Shown: piece after piece, positions 18,812 to 30,846 of the stretch
Layout of the letters: the number at the start of each line of letters is the position of its first letter
Numbering within the stretch: position 1 is the first letter of the stretch
NCBI RefSeq assembly: GCF_003696285.1
Contig: NZ_RFFL01000002.1
Location: 1 to 64,000 of the forward strand
Direction of reading: 5' to 3'
Length of the DNA stretch: 64,000 nucleotides
DNA from: Stutzerimonas nitrititolerans
GTDB taxonomy: Bacteria > Pseudomonadota > Gammaproteobacteria > Pseudomonadales > Pseudomonadaceae
Made by a program: the position numbers and the translations under genes
The notes under the pieces: model-generated
Databases searched by the model: none
What the model saw: only the letters and a program-made list of their open reading frames with translations
Told to the model about the DNA's origin: nothing

Positions 18812-20422
18812 ATGTCGGATCAAGAAGAACTCAAACAGCATTTCGCCCAGCGCGTCATTCACCAGGCCCGTGAGGTGCTGGAAGTCTGGCAACAGCTGCA
18901 GCGTGGTGAATGGAACGACAATTACCGCAACGCTCTGGCCGACGCCACGCTACGCCTGCGTCGTTTCGCCGAGCGTTTCGGCCAGACCGAGCACAGCGAG
19001 CTCGCGTTGGGCATCGAGGATTGCCTCGGCGACATTGAGGACAACCGCGGACGGCTCTCCAGCACGTCCATCGCCACGCTCAGCCAGCTGGTCTACCGTC
19101 TCGCCCGCACCGGGCTGCGCCACAGCGATACGCAAAGCCAGGCCGTGTACGTTCCGCCGCTGAGCAAACCCGTCTATATCGCGCTTCAGGATCATCAGCG
19201 CGCCGAGCACGTGGTGCGCCAGCTGGAATTCTTCAGCATGACGGCCCAGGCCTTCGCCAGCGATGCGGCCTTTCGTGCGGCGATGCACGAGCGCCACCCC
19301 GCCGCGATCGTCATGGACGTCGACTTCAATGGTCCCGGCGAAGGGCTCAAGCTGGCCGAGCGGATTCAGCAGAGCCTGGACGAAAAGCTGCCGCTAATCT
19401 TTTTCAGCCATGCCGACACCGACACGCCGACCCGGCTGGCGGCCGTACGCGCCGGTGGCCTGGAGTTCTTCACCGGCAGCCTGGATGCATCCAGCCTGCT
19501 GGAAAAGATCGAGATATTCACCCGCACGGCGCACTACGAGCCCTTCCGGGTGCTGATCGTCGACGACTCCCGCGCCCAGGCGACGCACACCGAACGTGTG
19601 CTGAACAATGCCGGCATCATCACCCAGACACTGATCGAGCCGATCCAGACCATCGCCGCGCTGGCCGAATTCCAGCCGGACCTGATCATCCTCGACATGT
19701 ACATGCCGGTCTGCATGGGCACCGAGCTGGCCAAGGTGATCCGCCAGCACGAACGCTACGTCAGCGTGCCGATCATCTACCTCTCCGCCGAGGACGATCT
19801 CGACAAGCAGCTCGACGCCATGAACGAAGGCGGCGACGACTTCCTGACCAAGCCGATCAAGCCGAGCCACCTGATCGCCACCGTGCGCACCCGCGCGGCA
19901 CGGGCGCGCAGCCTCAAGGCGCGCATCGTGCGCGACAGCCTCACCGGGCTGTACAACCATACCCATAGCCTGCAACTGCTGGAGGATGCCAGCTTTCGTG
20001 CACGCCGCGACGGCCAGCCGCTGAGCTTCGCGATGATCGACATCGACCATTTCAAGAAGGTCAACGATACCTATGGCCACCCCATGGGCGACCGGGTGAT
20101 CAAGAGCCTCGCCCTGTTCCTCAAGCAGCGGCTGCGCAAGACCGATCACATCGGCCGCTACGGCGGCGAGGAATTCGCCGTGGTGCTTCCCGACACCCGG
20201 GCCGAGGACGCCTGCAAGGTCCTCGACGAGATCCGCCGGCGCTTCGCCGAAATCCGCTATCCGGCGAAACAGGAAGATCTCACCTGCACCTTCAGCTGCG
20301 GCATCACCGAGCTGACGGCCGACAGCGACATCAAGCTGCTGACCCAGCAGGCCGACGAAGCGCTCTACCGCGCCAAGCACGGCGGTCGTAATCGGGTCGA
20401 GCGCTTCCAGCCTGTCACATGA
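18812..20422 (+). CDS. gcbA: GcbA-like diguanylate cyclase: two receiver domains and GGDEF
   Basis: Predicted to make cyclic di-GMP and promote surface attachment, as GcbA/AdcA does in pseudomonads. The 536-residue protein has an N-terminal helical segment, a first receiver-like domain without a clean acidic pocket (about 120-240), a second receiver domain with LIVDDS and LIILDMYMP (phospho-Asp) and LTKP, then a GGDEF domain. The active site is GGEEF at about 451-455. A full inhibitory I-site RxxD (RKTD, about 442-445) lies five residues before it, so product inhibition is expected. The start ATG at 18812 has AGGAAG upstream. Confidence 0.85.
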   Translation: MSDQEELKQHFAQRVIHQAREVLEVWQQLQRGEWNDNYRNALADATLRLRRFAERFGQTEHSELALGIEDCLGDIEDNRGRLSSTSIATLSQLVYRLARTGLRHSDTQSQAVYVPPLSKPVYIALQDHQRAEHVVRQLEFFSMTAQAFASDAAFRAAMHERHPAAIVMDVDFNGPGEGLKLAERIQQSLDEKLPLIFFSHADTDTPTRLAAVRAGGLEFFTGSLDASSLLEKIEIFTRTAHYEPFRVLIVDDSRAQATHTERVLNNAGIITQTLIEPIQTIAALAEFQPDLIILDMYMPVCMGTELAKVIRQHERYVSVPIIYLSAEDDLDKQLDAMNEGGDDFLTKPIKPSHLIATVRTRAARARSLKARIVRDSLTGLYNHTHSLQLLEDASFRARRDGQPLSFAMIDIDHFKKVNDTYGHPMGDRVIKSLALFLKQRLRKTDHIGRYGGEEFAVVLPDTRAEDACKVLDEIRRRFAEIRYPAKQEDLTCTFSCGITELTADSDIKLLTQQADEALYRAKHGGRNRVERFQPVT

Positions 20423-20474
20423 CTGACATCAAATAGCCATACATTGCCAGCCTCGACAGATGCAGGAGGCGGCG

Positions 20475-22439
20475 ATGCGCTTGAAGTCGGTTACCACCAT
20501 CAACACCTTGCTGCTCATTGCGGTCTGCCTGGCGCTCGGCGCAACGCTGTGGTGGTCGGAGCGCGCCCTCGAGCGGCCCTATCTGCTGATGGCCCGCTAT
20601 CTCGAACTGTCCCAGCAATTCCAGGATCGACTGGCACGGAACATCCAGGACTACCTCGGCAGCGGCGATGCGCTTCGTCATAGTGAAGCCATGCAGGCAC
20701 TGGAAATGCTCGCGCAAGGCGTCGATACGCTGCCTGAGCAGTTCGCCGAGCAATTGCGCCCCAGCCTCGAGCAGCTCGCCCAGTTCGCCGGCAGCGAGCT
20801 GCTGGCCGCAGGAAAGCTGGCAGGCGATCCCCAGGGGCTGCTGCTTCAGGCCGAGCGGGAACTGGCGAGCACCCTGCAGCAGCTGGACAGCTATGCCCGA
20901 CAGAGCGACCGGCCGCAGGCAAGCGCCTATCAGGAGCCCTTGTTCGCAGCCAGCCGTCATCTGCTGCGCCTGAGCCATGCGCGCGGCAAGCTGGTGAGCA
21001 CCGGCCGGGACGAACTCGCCGCCGAAGTGGAGCAACCGCTACAGATGCTCGATCAGGAGGCTGCCAAGCTGCAATCCCTGCCGCTGCTCGGTATCGCAAG
21101 CACGGCGCAATCCAGCGTGCCCTCCTTCGCCGACCTGCTGGAGCTGGACACCGACAGCGAGCAGCAGGCCAGCGAAGATACCGGTATTGCGCTCAAGCGG
21201 GAGCTCTCCAGTCTGCTCAAGCGCTATCCGGCCGAGCTCGAACGCACGCGTCAGCTGATCCGCGAGCGCAGCGAACTGATCGACCGGAGCATGGCCAGAG
21301 TCGCGGCATTGCAACAGGCGCTGGCGGAACTGGAGCCGGAAATTCGTGCGGAACGTGCACGCATCCAGGCCGAGGTGCGTCTGGCGCAGGGTGGAATCAT
21401 CGCGCTGATATTGCTGATCGCGCTGGCCATCGACCGCCTGCAACGCCGTCTGACCCGCACCCTGGGCCAGCTGGTTCCGGCCTTGTCCAGCTGGGCACAG
21501 GGAGACTTCAACGAAGTCGTCAAACTAGACTCGAAAATCAGCGAGATGGAAGCCATCGAAACTTCGCTGAACCGCCTGCGCGGCTATCTGCGGCAGCTGG
21601 TGGGCACCTTGCGCCAGCACGCCCAGGCCGTGGCCGGCAGCAGCCACGACCTAGCGGAGGTGAGCACCGCCTTGCACGATGGCGCGCTGCACCAGACCGG
21701 TGAAACCGGGGAAATCCGTGACGCCCTGGGCGCGCTGGAGAGCACCATCCAGCAGGTCGCCGATGGTGCGCAGGAAACCGCCGAAACCAGCCGCGCCGCC
21801 GAACAGGCGATCAGCCACGGCCAACAGGTCATCGGTCAGAGCCTCGAGGGTTTGCAGGCGCTGGTCGGCGAGGTCGAAGTCAATGCCCAGGCCATCGAGC
21901 GCCTGGCGGACGAAACCAGCACCATCGGCGGAGTACTGACGGTGATTCGCTCGATTGCCGAACAGACCAACCTCCTCGCCCTGAACGCGGCCATCGAAGC
22001 CGCTCGCGCGGGCAACCATGGCCGCGGCTTCGCCGTGGTCGCCGACGAGGTGCGCTCGCTGGCTCAGCGCACCAGCGGTGCGACCGCCGAGATTCAGCAA
22101 TTGATCGAAGGGCTGCAGCAGGCAGCGCGGCAGTCGGTCGAGGCGATGCGTACCGAGGTCGAGCATGCGCGCAGCACCGCCAGCCAGGCCGAAGCGGCCG
22201 AAGTCGCGCTCAAACAGATCGTCGCGGTCATCGCCAATATCGGCCAGATGGCCAACCAGATCGCCGAGACCACTTCACAACAGAGCGAAGCCGTCAGCGA
22301 AATCCGCAGCCACAGCGAGCGCATTCACCAGCTGGGCGACACCAACCTGGCGTATATCAGCCGCAGTCGGGAACAGAGCAGCCAGATGCTGCAGCTGGGC
22401 GACGAGCTGACTCAGGTGACACAGGCGTTTCGGCTTTAG
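20475..22439 (+). CDS. Methyl-accepting chemotaxis protein, CtpL-like
   Basis: Transmembrane chemoreceptor of 654 residues. It has TM1 at about 8-25, a long helical periplasmic sensor domain to about 295, TM2 ([15 protein letters not shown]), a HAMP region, and a cytoplasmic signalling domain with the conserved hairpin tip [18 protein letters not shown] and [16 protein letters not shown]. Position after a GcbA-like gene and length suggest the P. aeruginosa CtpL type, reported to mediate phosphate and some aromatic taxis. The ligand cannot be read from the sequence. The ATG at 20475 is chosen over 20460 because AGGAGGC lies five bases upstream of it. Confidence 0.85.
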   Translation: MRLKSVTTINTLLLIAVCLALGATLWWSERALERPYLLMARYLELSQQFQDRLARNIQDYLGSGDALRHSEAMQALEMLAQGVDTLPEQFAEQLRPSLEQLAQFAGSELLAAGKLAGDPQGLLLQAERELASTLQQLDSYARQSDRPQASAYQEPLFAASRHLLRLSHARGKLVSTGRDELAAEVEQPLQMLDQEAAKLQSLPLLGIASTAQSSVPSFADLLELDTDSEQQASEDTGIALKRELSSLLKRYPAELERTRQLIRERSELIDRSMARVAALQQALAELEPEIRAERARIQAEVRLAQGGIIALILLIALAIDRLQRRLTRTLGQLVPALSSWAQGDFNEVVKLDSKISEMEAIETSLNRLRGYLRQLVGTLRQHAQAVAGSSHDLAEVSTALHDGALHQTGETGEIRDALGALESTIQQVADGAQETAETSRAAEQAISHGQQVIGQSLEGLQALVGEVEVNAQAIERLADETSTIGGVLTVIRSIAEQTNLLALNAAIEAARAGNHGRGFAVVADEVRSLAQRTSGATAEIQQLIEGLQQAARQSVEAMRTEVEHARSTASQAEAAEVALKQIVAVIANIGQMANQIAETTSQQSEAVSEIRSHSERIHQLGDTNLAYISRSREQSSQMLQLGDELTQVTQAFRL

Positions 22440-22535
22440 GCTGGAGGCTGGAGGCTGGAGGCTGGAGGCTGGACAGTGAGCGACCTAACGCGCCCTCCTC
22501 CGTCAAGCTTTTTCGTCCAGCCTTAAGCCTCCAGC
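22438..22535. repeat. Five tandem AGGCTGG heptamers plus inverted partner (terminator-like)
   Basis: AGGCTGG is repeated five times in a row from 22438 to 22472, starting inside the TAG stop of the chemoreceptor gene. Inverted sequence TCCAGCCTTAAGCCTCCAGC follows at 22516-22535. The arms can pair in several registers, between two convergent stop codons, which suits a bidirectional terminator. The heptamer number is likely to vary between strains by slippage. Confidence 0.65.
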
Positions 22536-22555
22536 GCTTCTATCGGCTTTTCGAT

Positions 22556-24835
<2,280 letters not shown>

Positions 24836-24917
24836 GGCGAAAAACCGGGGCAACGAAAACGGGCGCGGAATATAGCACAAAAAATAACCAGCATGTCCCA
24901 GCACAGAGGTCGGAAAA

Positions 24918-24992
24918 CGTAGGGTGGATGTCGTTTTTTACATCCACGCTGACTGCGCCTCGGTGGATGAGCTTCGCGTCATCCGCCCTACG
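24918..24992. repeat. Palindromic dispersed repeat (REP-like), CGTAGGG...CCCTACG
   Basis: The 75-bp segment begins CGTAGGGTGGATG and ends CATCCGCCCTACG, near-perfect inverted ends, with an inner hairpin (GTGGATGT / ACATCCAC) around a T-run. It lies in the 267-bp gap upstream of ygiQ and downstream of alr. Confidence 0.65.
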
Positions 24993-25019
24993 CGGCTGGA
25001 GCGTGGGCCACCTATCCTG

Positions 25020-25076
25020 TAGGGCCGAATTCATTCGGCCAGCGGATTTCGCAACGGCCGAACACGTTCAGCCCTA
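25020..25076. repeat. Second palindromic repeat, TAGGGCCGAA...GCCCTA
   Basis: TAGGGCCGAATTCATTCGGCC at the left end (its inner part self-complementary) is mirrored by GGCCGAACACGTTCAGCCCTA at the right end. It sits just downstream of the alr stop codon and may terminate alr transcription. Confidence 0.6.
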
Positions 25077-25102
25077 GGCATCAGGCCGGCAGTCGAGGGG
25101 GC

Positions 25103-26179
25103 TTAACCGAGGTATCTGCGCGGCACTCGCTGCGTCACCCTGGTGAGCAATTCGTAGCCGATGGTGCCGCTCGCCCGGGCCACTTCGTCGACAGGCAGCT
25201 GCGCGCCCCAGAGCTCCACCGCGTCGCCGATGGCGGCTTCGGGAAGGTCGGTCAGGTCTATCGCCAGCATGTCCATCGACACCCTGCCCGCCAGCGGCAC
25301 GCGCTGGCCGCGAACCACGACGGGCGTACCCGATGGCGCATGACGCGGATAGCCATCGGCATAACCGCAACTGACGGTGCCGATGCGCGACGGGCGCTGC
25401 GCCACCCAGGTCGCACCGTAGCCGACGCTGTCGCCGGCGGGCACGTCGTGCATGGCGATCACCTCGGCGGTAAGCGTCATGGCCGGGCGCAGCCCCAGCT
25501 CGGCGGCACTGCGTTCGGCGAAGGGCGAAGCTCCGTAGAGCATGATGCCGGGGCGCAGCCAGTCCATATGCGCCGGCGCCAAGGTCAGCACGGCGGCGGA
25601 GTTGGCGAAGCTGCGCTGATCGAAGGCGAACCCCTGCATGCCGTGGCAGCGTTCCAGCTGATGATCGGTGAGTGCGTGCAGATGCTCATCGGCACAGGCG
25701 AAGTGGCTCATCAGGTTGACCTCCGCCACCTGCGGCGCGCCGCGCAGGCGCTCTGCCCAGCGCTGCAGCTCGGCAGGCTCGAAACCCAGCCGGTGCATCC
25801 CCGAATCCAGCTTGAGCCAGACGTTCAGCGCCCGCGCCGGCCCACAATCCAGCAAGCGCTGCGCCTGTTCGGCGCCCTGCACCGAGACATCCAGCCCCAG
25901 CTCCATCGCGGCGGCATAATCCTCGGCATCGAAACAGCCTTCGAGCAGCAGCAGACGAGCCTTTGGTGCCTGTTCGCGTACCACGCGCGCCTCCTCGACG
26001 CTGCATACGGCGAAACCGTCGGCCTCCTCGCGCAACGCCGCCGCCACCGCTGCAGAACCGTGGCCGTAGGCATCGGCCTTGACCACCGCGAAAGCCCGGC
26101 GTCCAGGTGCGCAACGCTTGGCCAGGGCATAGTTGTGACGAATGGCGGTCAGGTCGATCGTGGCAATGAGGGGACGCAT
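25103..26179 (-). CDS. alr: Alanine racemase
   Basis: PLP-dependent enzyme interconverting L- and D-alanine for peptidoglycan. The 358-residue protein has the PLP lysine K34 in [11 protein letters not shown], and the second catalytic base Tyr in the SVGYGATW segment (about 253). [12 protein letters not shown] and the C-terminal [11 protein letters not shown] are also typical. Pseudomonads usually have a biosynthetic alr and a catabolic dadX; without the dad operon nearby, alr is the better name. It reads away from cca. Confidence 0.94.
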   Translation of the reverse strand: MRPLIATIDLTAIRHNYALAKRCAPGRRAFAVVKADAYGHGSAAVAAALREEADGFAVCSVEEARVVREQAPKARLLLLEGCFDAEDYAAAMELGLDVSVQGAEQAQRLLDCGPARALNVWLKLDSGMHRLGFEPAELQRWAERLRGAPQVAEVNLMSHFACADEHLHALTDHQLERCHGMQGFAFDQRSFANSAAVLTLAPAHMDWLRPGIMLYGASPFAERSAAELGLRPAMTLTAEVIAMHDVPAGDSVGYGATWVAQRPSRIGTVSCGYADGYPRHAPSGTPVVVRGQRVPLAGRVSMDMLAIDLTDLPEAAIGDAVELWGAQLPVDEVARASGTIGYELLTRVTQRVPRRYLG

Positions 26180-26325
26180 CGGGCGGGGTCCTGCGCAGTG
26201 TGAGGGAGCCGGTATCTTACTCCGGTGCGAGACCGAAGGCCGGGCTTCTCGCCGCGCCCTCGAGAAACACGTGCTCCACCGTCCAAGCGCTTATCCTTTA
26301 TCCTCCGCCTCCACGGAGGTGGAAC

Positions 26326-27516
26326 ATGCAGATATATAAAGTCGGCGGCGCAGTGCGCGATCGCCTGTTGGGCCGCGACGTCAGCGAGGTGGACTGGGTC
26401 GTCGTGGGCGCCACCACCGAGGAAATGCAGGCACTGGGCTATCGTCCCGTGGGCGCGGACTTCCCGGTGTTCCTGCATCCGAAGACCGGTGAGGAATACG
26501 CCCTGGCCCGTACCGAGCGCAAAAGCGGTCGCGGCTACGGTGGCTTCACCTTCTACGCCAGCCCCGACGTCACGCTGGAAGAGGACCTGATCCGCCGCGA
26601 CCTCACCATCAACGCCATGGCCGAGGATGACCATGGCCAGGTGATCGATCCCTACGGCGGCCAGCATGATCTCGAGGCCCGCCTGCTGCGCCATGTTTCC
26701 TCCGCCTTCGCCGAGGACCCGCTGCGCGTGCTGCGCGTCGCCCGCTTCGCCGCCCGCTATGCCGATCTCGGATTCGTCGTAGCCGACGAGACCCTGGCGC
26801 TGATGCGGCAGCTCGCCGAGTCCGGCGAGCTCCAGGCGTTGACGCCCGAGCGCAGCTGGAAGGAGATATCCCGCGCGCTGATGGAACCGCACCCCGAAGT
26901 GTTCGTGCAGGTCCTGCGTGAATGCGGCGCGTTGCGCGAGCTGCTACCCGAGCTGGACGCCCTGTTCGCCCCGCCACCGGCCGATACCGGCAGCGCACTG
27001 CTCGAAGTGTTGCACCAATGCGCCCGTCATGCGCAGCCGCTGGCCGTACGCTGGGCCTGCCTGCTGCATGTGCTGGGCAGAGACTGCACCTCGTCGGAGC
27101 CCCAGCCTGCGCAGCGCAAAAACCCCATCGAAGCGATCAACGTACGCTGCAAGGTGCCGCGCGATTGCCAGGAACTGGCGCTGTTGGTCGGCGAGTATCA
27201 CTGCCAGGCGCACCAGGCCGAAGCCTTGCAGCCCGAGGCGCTGCTCGAATTGCTGCAGCATTTCGATATCTATCGTCGACCGGAGCGCTTCGAGCAGTTC
27301 CTGGCGGCCTGCGAGATGGTCGCCCGCGGTCGAGCGGCACATGAGCGGATCGATTATCCCCAGGCCGCCTACCTTCGTGCCGCGGCAGACGCCGCACGAG
27401 CGGTCGAAGCCAGGCCGCTGATCGAGCTGGGTTACCAGGGCGCGGAACTGGGCCAGGCCTTGAAACGCGAGCGTCTCCAGAGTATCGAGCGTTTCAAGGC
27501 CGGGGCCGCCAGCTAG
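26326..27516 (+). CDS. cca: CCA-adding tRNA nucleotidyltransferase with degenerate HD domain
   Basis: Adds or repairs the 3' CCA of tRNAs. The 396-residue protein has the class II nucleotidyltransferase head: [12 protein letters not shown], an acidic pair read as E21-V-D23 (most relatives have DxD), the [10 protein letters not shown] template motif and the [12 protein letters not shown] neck. The C-terminal HD-domain region is present, but the metal motif reads HV (about 248-249, LLHVLGRD) instead of HD. The residues that normally follow (GLTP...HxxH) are also missing, so the associated phosphohydrolase activity is probably lost. The ATG at 26326 follows ACGGAGGTGG. Its stop overlaps the folK stop in a shared CTAG. 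Confidence 0.9.
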   Translation: MQIYKVGGAVRDRLLGRDVSEVDWVVVGATTEEMQALGYRPVGADFPVFLHPKTGEEYALARTERKSGRGYGGFTFYASPDVTLEEDLIRRDLTINAMAEDDHGQVIDPYGGQHDLEARLLRHVSSAFAEDPLRVLRVARFAARYADLGFVVADETLALMRQLAESGELQALTPERSWKEISRALMEPHPEVFVQVLRECGALRELLPELDALFAPPPADTGSALLEVLHQCARHAQPLAVRWACLLHVLGRDCTSSEPQPAQRKNPIEAINVRCKVPRDCQELALLVGEYHCQAHQAEALQPEALLELLQHFDIYRRPERFEQFLAACEMVARGRAAHERIDYPQAAYLRAAADAARAVEARPLIELGYQGAELGQALKRERLQSIERFKAGAAS

Positions 27517-28046
27517 CGCGGGTGAGCCTGCAGCAACGCCGACGGCGTCAATTCGAGGTCGTGCCAGCGGAAGGAGACCGGCCACAGCTGCTGCTGAATC
27601 CGCGCTTCCTCCCAGAGGCTTGCAAAACAGGCGTTGGCAAGCGGATGGCGAACGTCCGGCACCAGCAGCGCTAGCGGCCAGAGCACGAAGGCGTTGCGCA
27701 GGATCTCCGGGCGCGGCAGCTCCAGGCCATGGAAGTTGCCCACCAGTTGGTCGTACATCAACACGTCGATATCCAGCGGCAGGCCCTTGCGGTCGGGAGC
27801 ATAGCGGCCGTTATCGGCCTCGATGAACTTCAGCCGCCGGTCCAGCTCCATCAGCGGCAGGTCGGTTTCACCGGCGACGACGAGGTTGTAGAAATTGTCG
27901 CCCTTGTAGCCCACCGCCACGCTCTCGAAAACCGCCGAGCAGCGCATCCGGCTCAGCAGCCCGGCCAGCGCATCCAGACCGGCGACGAGATTCTTTTCAC
28001 GCGAAGCATTGCTGCCCAGGCCGAGCAGCACCGGTATCAGCGACAT
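27513..28046 (-). CDS. folK: 2-amino-4-hydroxy-6-hydroxymethyldihydropteridine pyrophosphokinase
   Basis: Transfers pyrophosphate from ATP to the pterin in folate synthesis. The 177-residue protein has the N-terminal [15 protein letters not shown] segment, substrate loop [13 protein letters not shown], and the signature with two metal aspartates, [12 protein letters not shown], followed by [16 protein letters not shown]. It overlaps folB by 10 bases (folB upstream), so two folate genes form one operon. It converges with cca. Confidence 0.93.
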   Translation of the reverse strand: MSLIPVLLGLGSNASREKNLVAGLDALAGLLSRMRCSAVFESVAVGYKGDNFYNLVVAGETDLPLMELDRRLKFIEADNGRYAPDRKGLPLDIDVLMYDQLVGNFHGLELPRPEILRNAFVLWPLALLVPDVRHPLANACFASLWEEARIQQQLWPVSFRWHDLELTPSALLQAHPR

Positions 28047-28390
28047 CCGCGCTCGATCTCCACACCCAGGGCCCTGGCACGGGCGTTGGCGCCCGGCTTG
28101 GTCACCCGCAGTCGCAACCAGGCAATACCGAACTCCGCCATCAGGTCCGCAGCCAGGCGCTCGGCGAAGGTTTCGACCAGCTCGAAGTGCGCCGCCTCGG
28201 CGAAGCGATCGATGGCTGCCGCCACCTTGGCGTAGTCCAGCGCCTTGTCCAGTTCGTCATTTGCCGCAGCGGGGCGAATGTCCCAGCCGAGGGTCAGATC
28301 CAATCGCAGGCACTGGCGGATGCCCCGCTCCCAGTCATAGGCGCCGATCACCGTATCCACTTCCAGCCCTTCGATGAAGACTGTATCCAC
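28037..28390 (-). CDS. folB: Dihydroneopterin aldolase
   Basis: Splits dihydroneopterin to the hydroxymethylpterin used by FolK. The 117-residue protein begins with [21 protein letters not shown] (cited as [17 protein letters not shown]), contains [10 protein letters not shown] and the catalytic-region [15 protein letters not shown] and [11 protein letters not shown] start at 28388-28390 with GGGAG about seven bases upstream is preferred to the ATG at 28411, because it matches the family N-terminus. The plsY gene is divergent. Confidence 0.88.
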   Translation of the reverse strand: MDTVFIEGLEVDTVIGAYDWERGIRQCLRLDLTLGWDIRPAAANDELDKALDYAKVAAAIDRFAEAAHFELVETFAERLAADLMAEFGIAWLRLRVTKPGANARARALGVEIERGCR

Positions 28391-28480
28391 CAAGGTTCTC
28401 CCGAATTTCACAAAGTACAGCCTGCGCCATTGGCGGGCCGTTTGAAAGCGCCCGCCTTACCTTCCGGCACGCCGATGGAC

Positions 28481-28512
28481 GCGGCTTGCGGCGAAACAGG
28501 AACAGCCCCTAG
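28481..28512 (+). repeat. Decayed right end of the 8076-type MITE
   Basis: GCGGCTTGCGGCGAAACAGG and the following AACAGCCCCTAG match the right end of the 8076-8344 element at 27 of 32 positions by hand alignment. No convincing left end is found in the 90 bases before it, so this is a relic or a solo end just upstream of plsY. Confidence 0.5.
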
Positions 28513-28543
28513 ACTCAGGACCTCCCCGCCCCGGATGAATGTC

Positions 28544-29113
28544 ATGTTCTGGCAACTGACACTGCTCGCCTACCTGACCGGCTCGCTGTCGTTTGCCATC
28601 CTCATCAGCCGCCTGGCGGGCGCCCCCGATCCTCGCGCGGGCGGCTCCGGCAACCCGGGCGCCACCAACATGCTGCGCCTGGCCGGCAAGCGGCTGGCGA
28701 TCTGGACGCTGTTCGGCGACCTGCTCAAGGGCGTGCTTCCAGTGCTGCTGGCAGCTTCGCTCGGCCTGTCGGTCCAGCAACAGGCCTGGATCGGCCTGGC
28801 GGCAGTGCTCGGTCATCTTTACCCGCTTTATTTCAGTTTTCGCGGCGGCAAGGGCGTTGCCACGGCGGCCGGTGCGCTGCTCGGCCTGTATCCGCCGGCT
28901 GCGTTCCTGGCGCTGGGCGCCTGGCTGCTGGTATTCAGGCTGACCCGCACCAGCTCGGCTGCCGCGCTCGTTGCGCTACCGGTCTGCCTGCCACTACTGG
29001 CCTGGCAGCGGCCGGACGCGCTATTGCCGATGAGCCTGCTCGCGAGCCTGATCATCTGGCGTCACCGCAACAATCTGCGTGATCTGTTCGCAGGCCGGGA
29101 ACGCCACTTCTAA
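28544..29113 (+). CDS. plsY: Glycerol-3-phosphate acyltransferase PlsY
   Basis: Inner-membrane enzyme that acylates glycerol-3-phosphate from acyl-phosphate, the first step of phospholipid synthesis. The 189-residue protein has five hydrophobic helices and the PlsY motifs: [11 protein letters not shown] with the phosphate-binding loop, [18 protein letters not shown], and [15 protein letters not shown] at the C-terminus. Start could be 28535 or 28544; the latter gives the family N-terminus ([16 protein letters not shown]). It converges with tsaD. Confidence 0.92.
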   Translation: MFWQLTLLAYLTGSLSFAILISRLAGAPDPRAGGSGNPGATNMLRLAGKRLAIWTLFGDLLKGVLPVLLAASLGLSVQQQAWIGLAAVLGHLYPLYFSFRGGKGVATAAGALLGLYPPAAFLALGAWLLVFRLTRTSSAAALVALPVCLPLLAWQRPDALLPMSLLASLIIWRHRNNLRDLFAGRERHF

Positions 29114-29163
29114 TAGTCGGCAGATACAGACTGTCTGGCTGCCTGACGCTGCGGCGCGTCACC

Positions 29164-30189
29164 TCAAATCGCCTCCAGCGTCTCCATCGGCCAGCGGGCC
29201 TGCACGGCGATCTCAGGCCCCACCTGTTGCCCCGCCAGCAGGCGCTGGCAACCGGCGTAAGCGATCATCGCCCCATTGTCGGTACAGAAGCGCGGCCGCG
29301 CATAGAACACCTGCCCCTGCATGTCGGCAAGCATGGCCTCCAGGCTCTGGCGCAGCGACTGATTGGCACTGACGCCACCGGCGATCACCAGTCGCTTCAG
29401 CCCGGTCTGCTGCAGCGCGCGCCGACACTTGATGGTCAGCGTCTCGACCACCGCCTGCTGGAAGGCCAGGGCGATATCGCAGCGCGTCTGCTCGCCGTCA
29501 TCGCCGGCGTTGCGGCAGTGCTGCCAGGTTGTCAGCGTGGAGGTTTTAAGGCCGCTGAAACTGAAATCCAGCCCTGGGCGATCGGTCATCGGTCGCGGGA
29601 ACACGAAACGTCCCGGCGTGCCGCGCTCGGCCAACGCGGCGATTTCAGGACCGCCGGGGTAGCGCAAGCTCATCAGCTTGGCCGTCTTGTCGAAGGCTTC
29701 GCCGGCGGCATCGTCCACCGACTCGCCCAGCAGTTCGTAGCGACCGATGCCGTCGACACGCACCAGCTGCGTATGGCCACCGGAAACCAGCAAGGCAACG
29801 AAGGGAAAGGCGGGCGGCTGCTCTTCCAGCATCGGCGCCAGCAGATGGCCTTCCATATGATGGACGCCAACGGCCGGAACGCCCCAGGCAAAGGCCATCG
29901 CCTGCGCACAGGACGCACCCACCAGCAACGCGCCAACCAGGCCGGGCCCGGCGGTATAGGCGATCGCGTCGATCTGCGTGGCTTCACGCCCGGCCTCATC
30001 CAGCACCTGACGGATGAGCGGCAACATGCGTTTGACGTGATCACGCGAGGCCAGCTCGGGAACCACGCCACCGTACACGCGGTGCAGGTCGATCTGACTG
30101 AACAGCGCATCGGCCAGCAGCCCCTGCTCACTGTCGTAGAGCGCGACACCGGTTTCGTCGCACGAAGTTTCCAGCCCCAGCACCAGCAT
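29164..30189 (-). CDS. tsaD: tRNA threonylcarbamoyladenosine transferase TsaD
   Basis: Catalyses the transfer of the threonylcarbamoyl group to A37 of ANN-decoding tRNAs with TsaB/TsaE. The 341-residue protein starts [16 protein letters not shown] and has the metal-binding [11 protein letters not shown] (HxxxH), VSGGHTQLV and the late [13 protein letters not shown] plus [13 protein letters not shown] motifs. It is divergent from rpsU, the classic tsaD (gcp)-rpsU-dnaG-rpoD arrangement. Confidence 0.95.
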   Translation of the reverse strand: MLVLGLETSCDETGVALYDSEQGLLADALFSQIDLHRVYGGVVPELASRDHVKRMLPLIRQVLDEAGREATQIDAIAYTAGPGLVGALLVGASCAQAMAFAWGVPAVGVHHMEGHLLAPMLEEQPPAFPFVALLVSGGHTQLVRVDGIGRYELLGESVDDAAGEAFDKTAKLMSLRYPGGPEIAALAERGTPGRFVFPRPMTDRPGLDFSFSGLKTSTLTTWQHCRNAGDDGEQTRCDIALAFQQAVVETLTIKCRRALQQTGLKRLVIAGGVSANQSLRQSLEAMLADMQGQVFYARPRFCTDNGAMIAYAGCQRLLAGQQVGPEIAVQARWPMETLEAI

Positions 30190-30278
30190 GGGTTACAACC
30201 TTTGCAGAGAAGCGAATGAAGCCGCGCATATTAATAGCCATGAGCGACGGCCGACCAGCGCTTTTCGCTCGGCGGGCT

Positions 30279-30307
30279 TTGCATTCCGCGCAGCAAGGCG
30301 TTAACAT
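30279..30307 (+). promoter_or_regulatory. Candidate sigma-70 promoter of rpsU
   Basis: TTGCAT (30279-30284) and TAACAT (30302-30307) with a 17-base spacer, about 80 bases before the rpsU start. It is the best-placed match in the tsaD-rpsU gap. Confidence 0.45.
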
Positions 30308-30387
30308 CCGCAACCCTTAAAACCAGCGTGCTCGCGATATTTGCCGAAGCGCGTTGTAACCGGTAAACAAGTGAAGGTACGTCCTGG

Positions 30388-30603
30388 ATGCCCAACGTTA
30401 AAGTCAAAGAGAACGAACCATTCGACGTAGCTCTGCGTCGCTTCAAGCGTTCTTGCGAAAAAGCCGGTGTGCTGGCCGAAGTCCGCAGCCGCGAGTTCTA
30501 CGAGAAGCCCACTGCCGAGCGCAAGCGTAAAGCTGCCGCCGCAGTCAAGCGTCACGCCAAGAAAGTGCAGCGCGAACAGCGCCGCAGCGTTCGCCTGTAC
30601 TGA
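30388..30603 (+). CDS. rpsU: 30S ribosomal protein S21
   Basis: Small basic protein of the 30S platform involved in start-site recognition. The 71 residues read [20 protein letters not shown] at the start and end with an arginine/lysine-rich tail, standard S21 length and sequence. It is the first gene of the macromolecular synthesis locus and is separated from dnaG by a terminator, a palindromic repeat and a second terminator. Confidence 0.97.
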   Translation: MPNVKVKENEPFDVALRRFKRSCEKAGVLAEVRSREFYEKPTAERKRKAAAAVKRHAKKVQREQRRSVRLY

Positions 30604-30628
30604 TCTCAGCACAGCGAAGCCGCATAAG

Positions 30629-30649
30629 GCCCGGCGAATGCCGGGCTTT
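30629..30649 (+). terminator. Terminator downstream of rpsU
   Basis: A perfect 7-bp GC-only stem (GCCCGGC / GCCGGGC) with a GAAT loop followed by TTT, 25 bases after the rpsU stop. It corresponds in position to the attenuating terminator between rpsU and dnaG known in other proteobacteria. Confidence 0.75.
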
Positions 30650-30656
30650 GCATTAG

Positions 30657-30793
30657 CAGACCGTTAAAAACTACCTGCGTTGGCAATACTGCGTTAAAAA
30701 CAGGCTCGGAATGCTCGTTTAGGTCACTAAACTCCGCCTCCTCGCCTCTTTTTGCCTTGTCTTGCCTGCCTCGCCTACATTTTTAACGGCCTG
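30657..30793. repeat. 137-bp palindromic dispersed repeat between rpsU and dnaG
   Basis: Inverted ends CAGACCGTTAAAAA (30657-30670) and TTTTTAACGGCCTG (30780-30793) enclose CTACCTGCGTTGGCAATACT and a CCTCGCC-rich half. A related, shorter copy is at 61139-61238. No open frame with coding character lies inside, so it is a non-autonomous or REP-type element. Confidence 0.7.
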
Positions 30794-30807
30794 ATTGGCC
30801 TGAAAAG

Positions 30808-30846
30808 AACTCCGCTTCGTCAGTTGACGAATGAGCGGAGTTTTTT
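30808..30846 (+). terminator. Strong intrinsic terminator just upstream of dnaG
   Basis: AACTCCGCT pairs with AGCGGAGTT, with an inner TTCGTCA/TGACGAA hairpin, followed by six T. It ends only 42 bases before the dnaG ATG. dnaG must therefore be reached by readthrough of two terminators or from a promoter in the very short gap. Confidence 0.8.

Noticed and set aside
27513-27516. Shared CTAG forming both the cca and folK stop codons
   Set aside because: True, but an overlap of convergent stops in a four-base palindrome is unremarkable; there is no MITE end there despite the similar CTAG.
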